This document shows positions 8,818 through 19,710 of a stretch of DNA of 37,848 bases, piece after piece. Location of the stretch: positions 1 to 37,848 of the forward strand of contig JABHWU010000014.1 in the NCBI GenBank assembly GCA_018657625.1, given 5' to 3'. Position numbers and translations under genes: made by a program. The DNA is from Deltaproteobacteria bacterium. Its GTDB lineage: Bacteria; SAR324; XYD2-FULL-50-16. The number at the start of each line of letters is the position of its first letter. Position 1 is the first letter of the stretch. Under the pieces are notes generated by a model that was given only the letters and a program-made list of their open reading frames with translations, made no database searches and was not told where the DNA came from.

Positions 8818-9300
8818 CTAGCGCACTTTTTTACCAGCAAATATTAAGAATATCCATTCGATCGGCCAAAAAGTGTGTAGTAAAATAAGAAGTTCCGGTG
8901 GATATTGAACAGCAACTTTTCTATCTCTTGTAAAATAAGCTGTAAGAATTCCCCCCAAAATATAAAGACTAAAAAACAGAAACCCTTTAATTAGAATTAT
9001 TTTTTCTCTAGCTTCCTCTGCTTTTATTTCTTTATCCTGGTAATCATTATCTTCCTCTGAAGATTCGCCTTCTTCATCAAAATTCATCCCAGCCAGGCCA
9101 TTGTCTCCACCTTCTTCGCTTGATTCTTCTTCATCCCAGTTAATTTGTGATAAATCTTGGCTCTGGTTTGAATCTTCATTAACTGAAGCCGATTCTGTTG
9201 TTTGGGCAATCAAAGAGTTGAAAGAAATACCAATTAAAAGCAGCATACTTAAAATCAGTAAAAAACTATTTAAATATTTTTTTTGCAACTTATGCCTCAT
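8818..9300 (-). CDS. Unknown acidic membrane protein in nucleoside operon
   Basis: I do not recognise this 160-residue protein. It begins with a basic stretch and a hydrophobic segment (about residues 11-32, ending SLIAQ) that looks like a Sec signal peptide or anchor. A very acidic low-complexity region follows (about 36-93, rich in E, D, S and G, with the repeated type FDEEGESSEED). Residues about 100-122 form a transmembrane helix. The C-terminal part has a second hydrophobic segment (about 134-155) and ends in basic KKVR. The likely topology is an extracytoplasmic acidic linker with two C-terminal membrane spans. It sits between a nucleoside permease gene and cdd on the same strand, 45 bases from the former, so it is probably co-transcribed. 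A role in transport is inference only. Confidence 0.7.
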   Translation of the reverse strand: MRHKLQKKYLNSFLLILSMLLLIGISFNSLIAQTTESASVNEDSNQSQDLSQINWDEEESSEEGGDNGLAGMNFDEEGESSEEDNDYQDKEIKAEEAREKIILIKGFLFFSLYILGGILTAYFTRDRKVAVQYPPELLILLHTFWPIEWIFLIFAGKKVR

Positions 9301-9345
9301 TTCTTCAAATTCAAAAAGTATTTATCAATAAACCAGGTGAACTAA

Positions 9346-10389
9346 TTATTTCGATTGTACATACGGAATTCCGTCAGCTGCCGGAACTTGCGCCTTACCC
9401 ATTAATCCTGCTAATACAATCATTGTTAATACATAAGGAAACATCTGCACAAACTGAGTTGGAATCGGGATAACTCCTTGAACACGTATCTGAAAAGCAT
9501 CCGCAATCCCAAACATCAAACAACCTAATAAAAGAAGCTTTGGTGTATAGCGTCCAAAAATTAATGCCGCTAGGGCAATAAATCCTCTTCCAGCCGATAT
9601 ATCGCGAACATAGGAACTGCCATGAGCGACAGAAAGAAAGGCACCGCCTAAACCAGCCAGCAAACCACTCATCCAGACACCATAATATCGCATTAAATAG
9701 ACGTTTATACCTGCAGTATCAGCAGCTTCAGGATTCTCTCCAACGGCTCTTAATCGTAATCCAAAGCTGGTTTTAAAGAGAATAAACCAGCTAATGGGAA
9801 CCATGGCGAACGCAAAGAAAACCAAAACAGAATATTTCCCCAAAAGAACTCCTAATAACGGTATATCAGCTAGTAAAGGAATTTTAATGATTGGAATAAT
9901 CAAAGGAATATTAGGTGTCACACTGGTAGAGTTGTATAGGACATTGGAAATCACCGCTGGTACTCCTATTGCCAGAAGATTTATGGCAGTACCACTGACA
10001 ATCTGATCTGCCTGATACCGAATACTGGCTACCCCATGAATATGAGCAATCAATCCACCAACTAGCATGGCCCCTAGCGCACCCAACCAGGGATTACTTG
10101 TTTCATAAGCGATAACCGCACCAAAAAAAGCACCAAATATCATAATGCCGTCTAAAGCGATATTGACGACTCCAGCCCGCTCCGAAAAAAGTCCTCCCAA
10201 AGCAGCTAAAATTAATGGTGTCGATAATCTCACTCCGGAGGCAAATAACTCAATATCAACGATTTGAGCCAATTGTGTGCCTTTAAAAACAGTTTCCAAC
10301 AGCACTTTAAACAAAATAAAAACCAGCAAAATAATTAGCCAGGCTATTTTTGATTTGGTGTTTGTTTTAAAAAAGTTTCTCAATACCAT
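9346..10389 (-). CDS. Nucleoside ABC transporter permease (COG1079 type)
   Basis: This 347-residue inner-membrane protein has about eight to ten hydrophobic segments. The first follows a short basic N-terminus (residues 14-32). Family landmarks are PLILAALGGLFSERAGVVNI (residues 55-74) and GENPEAADTAGI, the latter in the cytoplasmic loop that contacts the ATPase. It matches the NupQ/YufQ permease of Bmp-type purine nucleoside importers. It is encoded 41 bases after add in the same operon. The second permease is at 11671-12720, and the two probably form a heterodimer. Confidence 0.9.
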   Translation of the reverse strand: MVLRNFFKTNTKSKIAWLIILLVFILFKVLLETVFKGTQLAQIVDIELFASGVRLSTPLILAALGGLFSERAGVVNIALDGIMIFGAFFGAVIAYETSNPWLGALGAMLVGGLIAHIHGVASIRYQADQIVSGTAINLLAIGVPAVISNVLYNSTSVTPNIPLIIPIIKIPLLADIPLLGVLLGKYSVLVFFAFAMVPISWFILFKTSFGLRLRAVGENPEAADTAGINVYLMRYYGVWMSGLLAGLGGAFLSVAHGSSYVRDISAGRGFIALAALIFGRYTPKLLLLGCLMFGIADAFQIRVQGVIPIPTQFVQMFPYVLTMIVLAGLMGKAQVPAADGIPYVQSK

Positions 10390-10430
10390 TTTATTCTCTT
10401 ATTCACTTGTATTTCGTTCAGAACCTAATA

Positions 10431-11657
10431 TTAGATCAATCCAGAATTTTCTCTCATCAATTTATCATAATAGTTCAAACATTGCCTAACATAGACTCTT
10501 TTTCTGGAATAACTTTCAGGGAAAAAACTACGTTTAAAACCATAAATGATACAATCCTTTAATGTTTTTGAATCAAAACTGAAATTACTCAAGGCAATCA
10601 GTATTTCTTTAGTAACTGTCGTTTTACTAACAGTTCGATTATCAGTGCAAAAGGTAGTGCATAGTTTATACTCCATCATTTTTTTAAATGCGTGGTTCTT
10701 AATCTCTTTAACCGAAGGATTTGTTTGTAGATTACTGGTTAAACAAATTTCAATCGTCACCCTTCGATCTGCGATATACTGGCATAAATCATTTATATAT
10801 TTCTCTTTATCTTTGATGGATGAATCCTCAATTTTAGATGATTCGAATAGAAAATAACCATGTCCAATACGATCAGCATGCAATTCTGTAATCGCCTGAA
10901 AAATAGATTCAGGTCCATAAGCCTCTCCGGCATGCACTGTTTTGGGCATAAATGATTCATGAACATATTGAAAAGCCTCCCAATGATCAGCAGCCGGATA
11001 ACCAGCTTCTGCTCCGGCTAAATCAAACCCGACGATGGGGATTCCTAGTTTATCCCTGATTTTGACAGCACCTTTCGCCAATTCCAATGAAGCCAAGCGA
11101 CAGATATCTGACATACTGGAATAGGTCAGCGACTTAATAAATCCATCGTAATAGCCCGACCAGGGACCAAAATTCCGCATGGCACAAACAATAATCCCAT
11201 AATAAAAAGGTGGTTCTTCACCATTTTTAATTTCCGGTTTTTCATTAAATTCTTTTTGGGCCTTTTCCATTCCAAAGTTGACTGACTTTAGGACTGTCTC
11301 CATATTCATATCATCATTGATATGTAATTGGGGAGCGAAGCGAACTTCTACATAACGAACCCCTTCCTTTTGATTATCCAAGGCGAATTCGTAAGCAATT
11401 TGTTCTAAATATTCCGGCTTCTGCATAACTGCGCATGAGTAGCCGAAAGTTGTCAGATATTCCTCAAGACTGGCATATCGCTCTTTAAAAACAGTCTCAT
11501 TTAAACCTTCAACAGTATAACTGGGTAGATTTAAATTCTGTCTCTTCGAAAAATCAATAATAGTTTCAAGCCTGACCGACCCATCCAGATGGACATGCAG
11601 ATCGTTTTTGGGGATTTTTCGAATTAATGATTCAAGTTCCTGGTTATTTTGATTCAT
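10431..11657 (-). CDS. add: Adenosine deaminase
   Basis: The enzyme converts adenosine to inosine in the cytoplasm. The 408-residue protein is an amidohydrolase-fold TIM barrel. Metal ligands appear as HVHLDGS (H21, H23), with VHAGE, RIGHG and CTDNR (the metal-binding aspartate) further on. The TDNR form, in place of TDDP, is found in a subgroup of bacterial adenosine deaminases. It is longer than the 330-350-residue classical enzyme. The gene sits between the two permease genes of the nucleoside transporter, 13 bases after the upstream permease stop, so imported adenosine is likely its substrate. Related adenine or AMP deaminases are less likely given the context. Confidence 0.88.
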   Translation of the reverse strand: MNQNNQELESLIRKIPKNDLHVHLDGSVRLETIIDFSKRQNLNLPSYTVEGLNETVFKERYASLEEYLTTFGYSCAVMQKPEYLEQIAYEFALDNQKEGVRYVEVRFAPQLHINDDMNMETVLKSVNFGMEKAQKEFNEKPEIKNGEEPPFYYGIIVCAMRNFGPWSGYYDGFIKSLTYSSMSDICRLASLELAKGAVKIRDKLGIPIVGFDLAGAEAGYPAADHWEAFQYVHESFMPKTVHAGEAYGPESIFQAITELHADRIGHGYFLFESSKIEDSSIKDKEKYINDLCQYIADRRVTIEICLTSNLQTNPSVKEIKNHAFKKMMEYKLCTTFCTDNRTVSKTTVTKEILIALSNFSFDSKTLKDCIIYGFKRSFFPESYSRKRVYVRQCLNYYDKLMRENSGLI

Positions 11658-11670
11658 TATCTACTATTCT

Positions 11671-12720
11671 TTATTTTATTCCTAATATTTTTCTAAATAG
11701 CTTATCAGTAGCAACAAATAGTACAATAACGCCTTGAAGTACCATCACCAAATCTTTTGATAAATTATCAAAATTTAGATCTAAAAACAGGCTGCCCCTG
11801 TTTAAAGCTCCAAATAGTAGCGCAGCCAGTACAATTCCAAGTGGATGATTGCGTCCAAGCAAGGCCACTGCAATTCCAACAAATCCAACACCTCCGGAAA
11901 AGCTATCGTGATAAGTATATCGGTAACCCATCACTTCATGAATCGCGACCATACCAGCTAGTCCACCTGCAATGAACATAGCCATTACCATATTTTTCTT
12001 AACATTGATACCGGCATATTCAGACACACTATTGCTGATTCCTACACCTCTGATCTCGTATCCCCATTTTGTTTTCCAAAGAACTAAATAGACAACAATG
12101 CAAGCTATTATGGCTATTATGAATCCAAAGTTTAAGGGAAGGGTTTCGGGAACAAAAGGTAATAAATCATGGACATTCGGTATTCGTGCAGCTTCCGGAA
12201 TAAAATCGGTTTCCAGTACTTGTGTCCCTTCTCTATGAAAGGGGCCCACCACCAAATAATTAACAATACTGAAAGCAATCAGATTCATCATAATGGTATT
12301 GATTACTTCATGACCACCGAACTTGGCTTTTAATAAGCCGGGTATTCCTCCCCAAATACCACCAGCAACAAATGCCGTTATAAAACAGACTGGTAGTAAT
12401 ATCCAGGTTGAGCTACCATCTAACCAAATAGCTATTAAGGTTGTTAACATGGCTCCAATATACAACTGACCTTCAGCACCAATATTAAACAAGCCACATC
12501 TAAACCCGAAAGCGACTGACAAACCTGTAAAAATTAAGGGTGTCGCATAAAAAAGAGTGTAACCAATGCCTTTTACGGAAAATAAAGAATTCTTAAAAAA
12601 TACGTGATATACTTCTAAAGGATTCTCTCCAACGGCCAGTATCAAAACTGAGCCTACCAATAAAGCGGCGAAAACAGAGGCAAGGGGCAATAAAATAACT
12701 TCGTATTTTTTAATAAACAT
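11671..12720 (-). CDS. Nucleoside ABC transporter permease (COG4603 type)
   Basis: This 349-residue inner-membrane permease has a hydrophobic N-terminal span (about 10-30) and several further spans. The segment AFGFRCGLFNIGAEGQLYIG, around residues 70-89, is the hallmark of this half of Bmp-type nucleoside transporters (NupP/YufP-like). The coupling loop ISNSVSEYAGINVKKN resembles the matching loop in the partner permease. It lies between the ATPase gene (58 bases upstream in transcription) and add. With the ATPase and the second permease it forms the membrane part of the importer. Confidence 0.9.
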   Translation of the reverse strand: MFIKKYEVILLPLASVFAALLVGSVLILAVGENPLEVYHVFFKNSLFSVKGIGYTLFYATPLIFTGLSVAFGFRCGLFNIGAEGQLYIGAMLTTLIAIWLDGSSTWILLPVCFITAFVAGGIWGGIPGLLKAKFGGHEVINTIMMNLIAFSIVNYLVVGPFHREGTQVLETDFIPEAARIPNVHDLLPFVPETLPLNFGFIIAIIACIVVYLVLWKTKWGYEIRGVGISNSVSEYAGINVKKNMVMAMFIAGGLAGMVAIHEVMGYRYTYHDSFSGGVGFVGIAVALLGRNHPLGIVLAALLFGALNRGSLFLDLNFDNLSKDLVMVLQGVIVLFVATDKLFRKILGIK

Positions 12721-12778
12721 AAGCGATATGAGATACTATAAATTTCAATCAAATAGAAGTCTGTCTGATAGATAATAA

Positions 12779-14290
12779 TTATTCATCCGGTTGGCCTGTC
12801 ATCATCAATCCAACCCGCTGAATATCAAATGATTTGGAATCTACTTCACCTGCAATCTCTCCTTCAAACATAACCAAAGTCCTATCTGATAAAGAACGAA
12901 TTTCCTCCAACTCGGCAGATACTAATATAACCGCAACATTCCTTTCTCTTAAATCCAATATATGTTGATGAATAAATTCGATGGCACCAATATCAACACC
13001 CCTGGTTGGCTGTGCAATAATCAACAATTTAGGTTCTCTGCTGAATTCCCTGGCAACAACTAGTTTTTGTTGATTTCCACCGGAAAGGCTACTGGTTGAT
13101 AAATTAGTAATAGGTGGCCGAATATCAAATTCCCTAACCAGTTTATGTGAATAGGATTCAATCTCTTTAAAATCTAAAAATCCGATTGAATTACAAAATG
13201 GTTTTAGGTAGTGGTAACCTAAAATAATATTGTCAGCATTTGAAAAACTGGATAAATAACCGTGGGCTTTTCTATTAGCAGGAACATGTGATATTCCATC
13301 TTCACGCACCTGTCGGGCTGTTGAATTCGTTATTTCTTTGTTCTCAAGTACCACTGATCCGGAATCCAACTTTCGCAGTCCAGTTAAGGCTTCAATTAGC
13401 TCTGTTTGACCGTTTCCTTCAACTCCAGCGATTCCTAAAATCTCACCTGCCGCTACTTGAAAACTTACATTTTTCAATTTCGGTTTATTGTCAACTTCGA
13501 TATATAGGTTTTCTGCTTTGAGAACAACTTTACCTCTGTTAACAGGCTTTTTGTTTAACCGTAATAATACCTCTCTACCGACCATTAAATTGGCTAGTTT
13601 TTCTGCAGTAGCTTCTGAAGTAATCATATGCCCGACTTTTTTACCATTTCTCATAACAGTCACTTCATCGGAAATTTCCAAAACTTCATCTAATTTGTGG
13701 GTAATAATAATAATTGTTTTTCCCTGTTCTTTCAGTTTTTTCAATATCTGGAAGAACTCTTTTACTTCTAAAGGTGTAAGAACAGCAGTTGGTTCATCTA
13801 AAATTAATATATCAACATCTCTATAGAGCGCTTTCAGTATTTCCACCCTTTGTTCCAGGCCGATAGAAAGTGTTTCAACTTTTACTTTGGGATCAATTTG
13901 TAAGCCGTACTCGTCCGATAATTTTTGTATTTTTTGTTCTGCTTTTGCTATCTGCAGTACTCCCCCTTTTTTGGGGTCTTCAACACCAAGAATTATATTT
14001 TCTGCTACTGTCATGGGTGGAATCAGCATAAAATGCTGATGCACCATACCTATTCCGTTAGCAATTGCAATATGGGGATTAGATATCTTAACTTCCTGTC
14101 CGTTTAGTTCTATCGTTCCTGAATCTGCTTGATAAAATCCATATAAAATTTCCATAATGGTTGTTTTACCAGCACCGTTTTCACCTATTATCGCATGGAT
14201 TTGCTGGTTTTTAATATCAATATCAACCGAGTCGTTGGCTAATACTTCGCCAAATTGTTTGGTAATGGATTTTAAGCTAACAGCATACAT
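12779..14290 (-). CDS. Nucleoside ABC transporter ATP-binding protein (two NBDs)
   Basis: The 503-residue cytoplasmic ATPase carries two tandem ABC domains, as in RbsA/NupO. NBD1 has Walker A GENGAGKTT at 36-44, a signature segment LSIGLEQRVEIL, and Walker B LILDEPTAVL. NBD2 has GVEGNGQTELI as a degenerate Walker A, the signature LSGGNQQKLVVAREF, and the Walker B end IIAQPTRGVD, typical of the second domain in this family. It starts about 100 bases after the bmp-type gene. A strong terminator hairpin (14322-14353) lies in that gap and is likely to make the ATPase less abundant than the binding protein. Confidence 0.93.
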   Translation of the reverse strand: MYAVSLKSITKQFGEVLANDSVDIDIKNQQIHAIIGENGAGKTTIMEILYGFYQADSGTIELNGQEVKISNPHIAIANGIGMVHQHFMLIPPMTVAENIILGVEDPKKGGVLQIAKAEQKIQKLSDEYGLQIDPKVKVETLSIGLEQRVEILKALYRDVDILILDEPTAVLTPLEVKEFFQILKKLKEQGKTIIIITHKLDEVLEISDEVTVMRNGKKVGHMITSEATAEKLANLMVGREVLLRLNKKPVNRGKVVLKAENLYIEVDNKPKLKNVSFQVAAGEILGIAGVEGNGQTELIEALTGLRKLDSGSVVLENKEITNSTARQVREDGISHVPANRKAHGYLSSFSNADNIILGYHYLKPFCNSIGFLDFKEIESYSHKLVREFDIRPPITNLSTSSLSGGNQQKLVVAREFSREPKLLIIAQPTRGVDIGAIEFIHQHILDLRERNVAVILVSAELEEIRSLSDRTLVMFEGEIAGEVDSKSFDIQRVGLMMTGQPDE

Positions 14291-14312
14291 GATTTAGATT
14301 GGGTTAATTATA

Positions 14313-14353
14313 TTAAAAAAAACCGGTATTCAGTTATTCCACTGAATACCGGT
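14313..14353 (-). terminator. Terminator between binding-protein gene and ATPase gene
   Basis: A perfect 13-bp inverted repeat ACCGGTATTCAGT / ACTGAATACCGGT (14322-14334, 14341-14353) with a six-base loop is followed on the minus strand by a run of eight Ts. It lies 36 bases after the stop of the Bmp-type gene and 32 bases before the ATPase start. It is a good intrinsic terminator. Partial read-through would let the binding protein be made in excess over the membrane parts, a common arrangement in ABC importers. Confidence 0.8.
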
Positions 14354-14388
14354 ATCTAAATTTACCTGTTTCTCATTTTTTCTAAAAA

Positions 14389-15411
14389 TTACTCAGGTCT
14401 TTTATCTCTGACTTTAATTTCACCATTGATAATTTTAGTCTTATACTGTTCAACCACTTTTTTCATGGTTTTATTGATCAGCTTTCCATTGAACTTATCA
14501 AGCGCATAACCAACACCATCATTTTCCAGACCAAATACTCTGAATCCACCTTTTAAGTTGCCTTCTGTTAGAGCTTTAATTGTACTGAAAACAGATACAT
14601 CAACTCGTTTTAACATGGAAGTAAGTATTTGCCCAGGAACGATATAGTTCTGGTTTGAATCTACACCAATCGCATAAACGCATTTTTTAATTCGTCGATA
14701 GCAATTTCCTTTTCCATTCTTTTCTTTTATGGCAGCAAAAAGTCCATTACCGGAACCACCGGCAGCAGCATAAATAACTTTGGCACCTTTACCCATTTGT
14801 GCATTGGCTATTTCTTTCGCTTTTGTAGGGTCATTCCAGGCTGTTGGTGTATTTCCTACGTAGTTCACAATAACATTAATCGCCGGATATACTGTTTTGG
14901 CACCTTGGACATACCCTTGCTCAAACTTTTTAATCAGATCAATTTCCATTCCACCAATAAAACCAATGGTTCTTTTACCATTGACTTCTCTCGATCTCAT
15001 GGCAGCAATCATTCCAACTAAAAACGATCCTTCATGCTCTTTAAATACCAGGCTGGAGACATTAGGAAGATCAACAACCATATCCACAATGGCAAAATTT
15101 AAGTGTGGAAATTCTTTGGCAACTTTTTCAATATAGGGCGCGTTCGCAAATCCAATTCCGAAAACCAAATCATATCCTTCACTGGCAAATGCTCTCATGG
15201 CTTCTTCAACACCACTTGAATCACCAGGTTCAGCATCCTTTAGTATGATTCCAAGTTCTTTTTGCGCCTTTAAAGCACCTTCCCATGCTGACTGATTAAA
15301 ACTTCGATCATTTTTTCCACCCGCATCAAATACAATACCAACTTTTTTTTGAGCTAATGCCGGGACGGAAACCAAAATAAGCAATGATAAGATAGCTAAA
15401 AATCTTTTCAT
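14389..15411 (-). CDS. BMP-family nucleoside substrate-binding protein
   Basis: The 340-residue exported protein belongs to the Bmp/Med family that binds purine nucleosides for ABC import. A Sec signal peptide spans residues 1-20 (MKRFL, hydrophobic core, VPALAQ). There is no lipobox cysteine, so a soluble periplasmic protein is expected and not the lipoprotein usual in Gram-positives and spirochaetes. The mature part starts KKVGIVFDAGGKNDRSFNQ, with the DxGGxNDxSFN motif of the family. IGVDSNQNY near residue 249 is a further conserved block. The start ATG has AGGAGAGGAA upstream. It is the first gene of the nucleoside operon and is followed by a terminator. Confidence 0.92.
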   Translation of the reverse strand: MKRFLAILSLLILVSVPALAQKKVGIVFDAGGKNDRSFNQSAWEGALKAQKELGIILKDAEPGDSSGVEEAMRAFASEGYDLVFGIGFANAPYIEKVAKEFPHLNFAIVDMVVDLPNVSSLVFKEHEGSFLVGMIAAMRSREVNGKRTIGFIGGMEIDLIKKFEQGYVQGAKTVYPAINVIVNYVGNTPTAWNDPTKAKEIANAQMGKGAKVIYAAAGGSGNGLFAAIKEKNGKGNCYRRIKKCVYAIGVDSNQNYIVPGQILTSMLKRVDVSVFSTIKALTEGNLKGGFRVFGLENDGVGYALDKFNGKLINKTMKKVVEQYKTKIINGEIKVRDKRPE

Positions 15412-15844
15412 TTCCTCTCCTATTATTATTTTGAAATTAAAAGGACTGCTAACTAAAAGTTTGTCCTAACTAATTTTTTATTAAAAACCCGCTTCATTTA
15501 ACAAAACGGAACAACAATTGAAATAATCTAAACCAAATTCAATATAAATACAAACTGGATTTCTAAAAAAAAACCTCAATATTCAATCAGTTTAATTAGA
15601 TATTTGATTTTATTTACTTAATATCATTAAATTAAGAAAAAAAATGAAATAATCTAGGTTTAAAAATTTTCTCAATTATTTAAATATGTTACCTATTATT
15701 ATATAGTTAAGAATCAATAAAATCGGGATTCATCCAATTATTTTTAGAAATTTGTATTTGACATCATCATTGATCCCATAGAAATTAAAGCCTCGTTTAT
15801 TATTCGTCAGACAATCCCTAAATTTACCATGGAAAAATATTAAT
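15412..15844. other. Divergent intergenic region, bmp-type gene / PfkB kinase
   Basis: This is 433 bases of very AT-rich DNA between divergent genes, so it must hold the promoters of the nucleoside operon and of the kinase. An 11-bp direct repeat GAAATAATCTA occurs at 15520-15530 and 15646-15656 and could be a regulator site. TTGACA at about 15757-15762 is a possible -35 for the kinase, with a weak TAGAAA downstream. I see no RNA gene or open frame with protein character. Confidence 0.35.
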
Positions 15845-16855
15845 ATGAAATACGATGTTTTCGGAATCGGTAATCCCTTAATCGATGTTATTATCAAGAC
15901 TGAAGATTCCATGCTGAATGAACTTGAAATCAGTAAAGGAAGCATGAATCTGGTTGACGTTGAAAGACAAAAATTTATTCTGGAAAAACATGAAAATATC
16001 AGTAGATTTACTGCTTTGGGAGGTTCCTGCCCCAATACTATGGTGATGATTTCACAATTAGGTGGTAAATCAGCCCTACTTGGTAAAATTGGTCTGGATG
16101 AATTTGGTGACGATTATTTGAAACAACTTCAGGAATCCAGTGTCAACTCATATTTAAAGCGTAAAGATGGTATGACGGGTAGTACTATCATATTAATTTC
16201 CTCTGATGCTGATAGAACAATGAACACCCATTTGGGAATGTGTCAGCATTTAACAAAAGACGATCTGGACCTGGATGCCATCAGCCAGTCAAAAATCTTA
16301 TATGTCACGGGGTATCAATGGGATACACCCAGCCAAAAAGAAACAGTTTTAACTGCTTTAAAACATGCGAAGCGTAATGGTGTTACCATTTCACTTTCCT
16401 TATCAGATCTATTTTGTGTTGAAAAACATAAAGCAGATTTCCAAAATCTTTTGGATAATTACGTCAATCTAGTATTTTGTAATGAGCTCGAAGCAAAACA
16501 AATGACCGATGAAGATCACCCAAAAGATCAGTTAAACAAATTATCTGAAAGTGTGGATCATGTTGTTATTACATGTGGAAATAAGGGATCAATAATTAAA
16601 TATAATGATGAAATTATCGAAATTGATGCTTTTCAGGTAAAAGCCATTGATACAACTGGTGCAGGAGATGCGTATGCAGCCGGATATCTATATGCATTAA
16701 CTCAAAATTATAATATTCAACAAGTAGGAAATCTAGCCTCAATATGCGCTGCTAAAGTCGTTAGTATTGATGGACCCCGCTGCAAGAACAATTTTAAGGC
16801 ACAAGTCAAAGATTATTTAGTCAATACCATTAATTTACAAAACTTAAGCGAATAA
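15845..16855 (+). CDS. PfkB-family kinase, adenosine-kinase-like
   Basis: This 336-residue ribokinase-fold enzyme probably phosphorylates adenosine or another nucleoside. The N-terminus DVFGIGNPLIDVI and GGSCPNTM (residues 59-66; substrate-binding GG) match the family. The C-terminal anion hole and catalytic base appear in DTTGAGDAYAAGYLYA. The GIGNPLIDV start and the length are closer to adenosine kinases and bacterial adenosine-kinase-like proteins than to fructokinase or ribokinase. The position, divergent from the nucleoside importer and add, supports nucleoside use. gatC follows six bases after the stop. Specificity cannot be settled from sequence alone. Confidence 0.8.
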   Translation: MKYDVFGIGNPLIDVIIKTEDSMLNELEISKGSMNLVDVERQKFILEKHENISRFTALGGSCPNTMVMISQLGGKSALLGKIGLDEFGDDYLKQLQESSVNSYLKRKDGMTGSTIILISSDADRTMNTHLGMCQHLTKDDLDLDAISQSKILYVTGYQWDTPSQKETVLTALKHAKRNGVTISLSLSDLFCVEKHKADFQNLLDNYVNLVFCNELEAKQMTDEDHPKDQLNKLSESVDHVVITCGNKGSIIKYNDEIIEIDAFQVKAIDTTGAGDAYAAGYLYALTQNYNIQQVGNLASICAAKVVSIDGPRCKNNFKAQVKDYLVNTINLQNLSE

Positions 16856-16860
16856 ACAGC

Positions 16861-17136
16861 ATGTCTGAAAATATAGATGTAAAAAAAGTAGCCGAACTAG
16901 CAAGATTGAAACTGGATGGAGACGAAGAAAAATACTTTAAGGAAAAATTTAATGAAATATTAAACTATATTAGCTCTATTTCTGAAGTTGAAATCGGAGA
17001 TGATGTATTGGAAAAAGATGAATCCCTGCAAAAAATATTTCAACAGGATGAGGTTCAAAAATCAGATGTTTCACCGGACCAATTCTCTGATTATGTTGAA
17101 AACAAATTTTTTAAGGTGCCTAAAGTTATTGGTTAA
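16861..17136 (+). CDS. gatC: Aspartyl/glutamyl-tRNA amidotransferase subunit C
   Basis: This 91-residue subunit stabilises GatA in the GatCAB complex, which converts Glu-tRNA(Gln) and Asp-tRNA(Asn) to the amide forms. The N-terminus IDVKKVAELARLKLDGDE and the central ILNYISSISEVEI match the family, as does the late VPKVIG. Length is typical (90-100). It stands alone here; gatA and gatB are not in the window. It follows the PfkB kinase by six bases and ends at a hairpin shared with the convergent gyrB. Confidence 0.92.
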   Translation: MSENIDVKKVAELARLKLDGDEEKYFKEKFNEILNYISSISEVEIGDDVLEKDESLQKIFQQDEVQKSDVSPDQFSDYVENKFFKVPKVIG

Positions 17137-17142
17137 TTTTTT

Positions 17143-17178
17143 ATAACCAGGATCAATTTTGAAATTGATCCTGGTTAT
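17143..17178. terminator. Bidirectional hairpin between gatC and gyrB
   Basis: A perfect 17-bp inverted repeat (arms 17143-17159 and 17162-17178, core AACCAGGATCAA) lies seven bases after the gatC stop and two bases before the gyrB stop. Neither side has a long T tract after the stem, so termination may be partial, but the strength of the stem and the convergent position fit a shared terminator. Confidence 0.6.
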
Positions 17179-17179
17179 C

Positions 17180-19576
<2,397 letters not shown>

Positions 19577-19710
19577 CTATGATTTATTAAGAGTTGAATT
19601 AAATTAGATCTTATTCAGTGGACACTTTTGTTTTATGAAGTGTGTTTATACAAACTACTATAGCACCTTTGATATAAAAATCAATTTTATAACATATTGA
19701 TATTATTATA

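Noticed and set aside
13488..13826. 112-codon plus-strand frame
   Set aside because: Antisense shadow of the nucleoside ABC ATPase.
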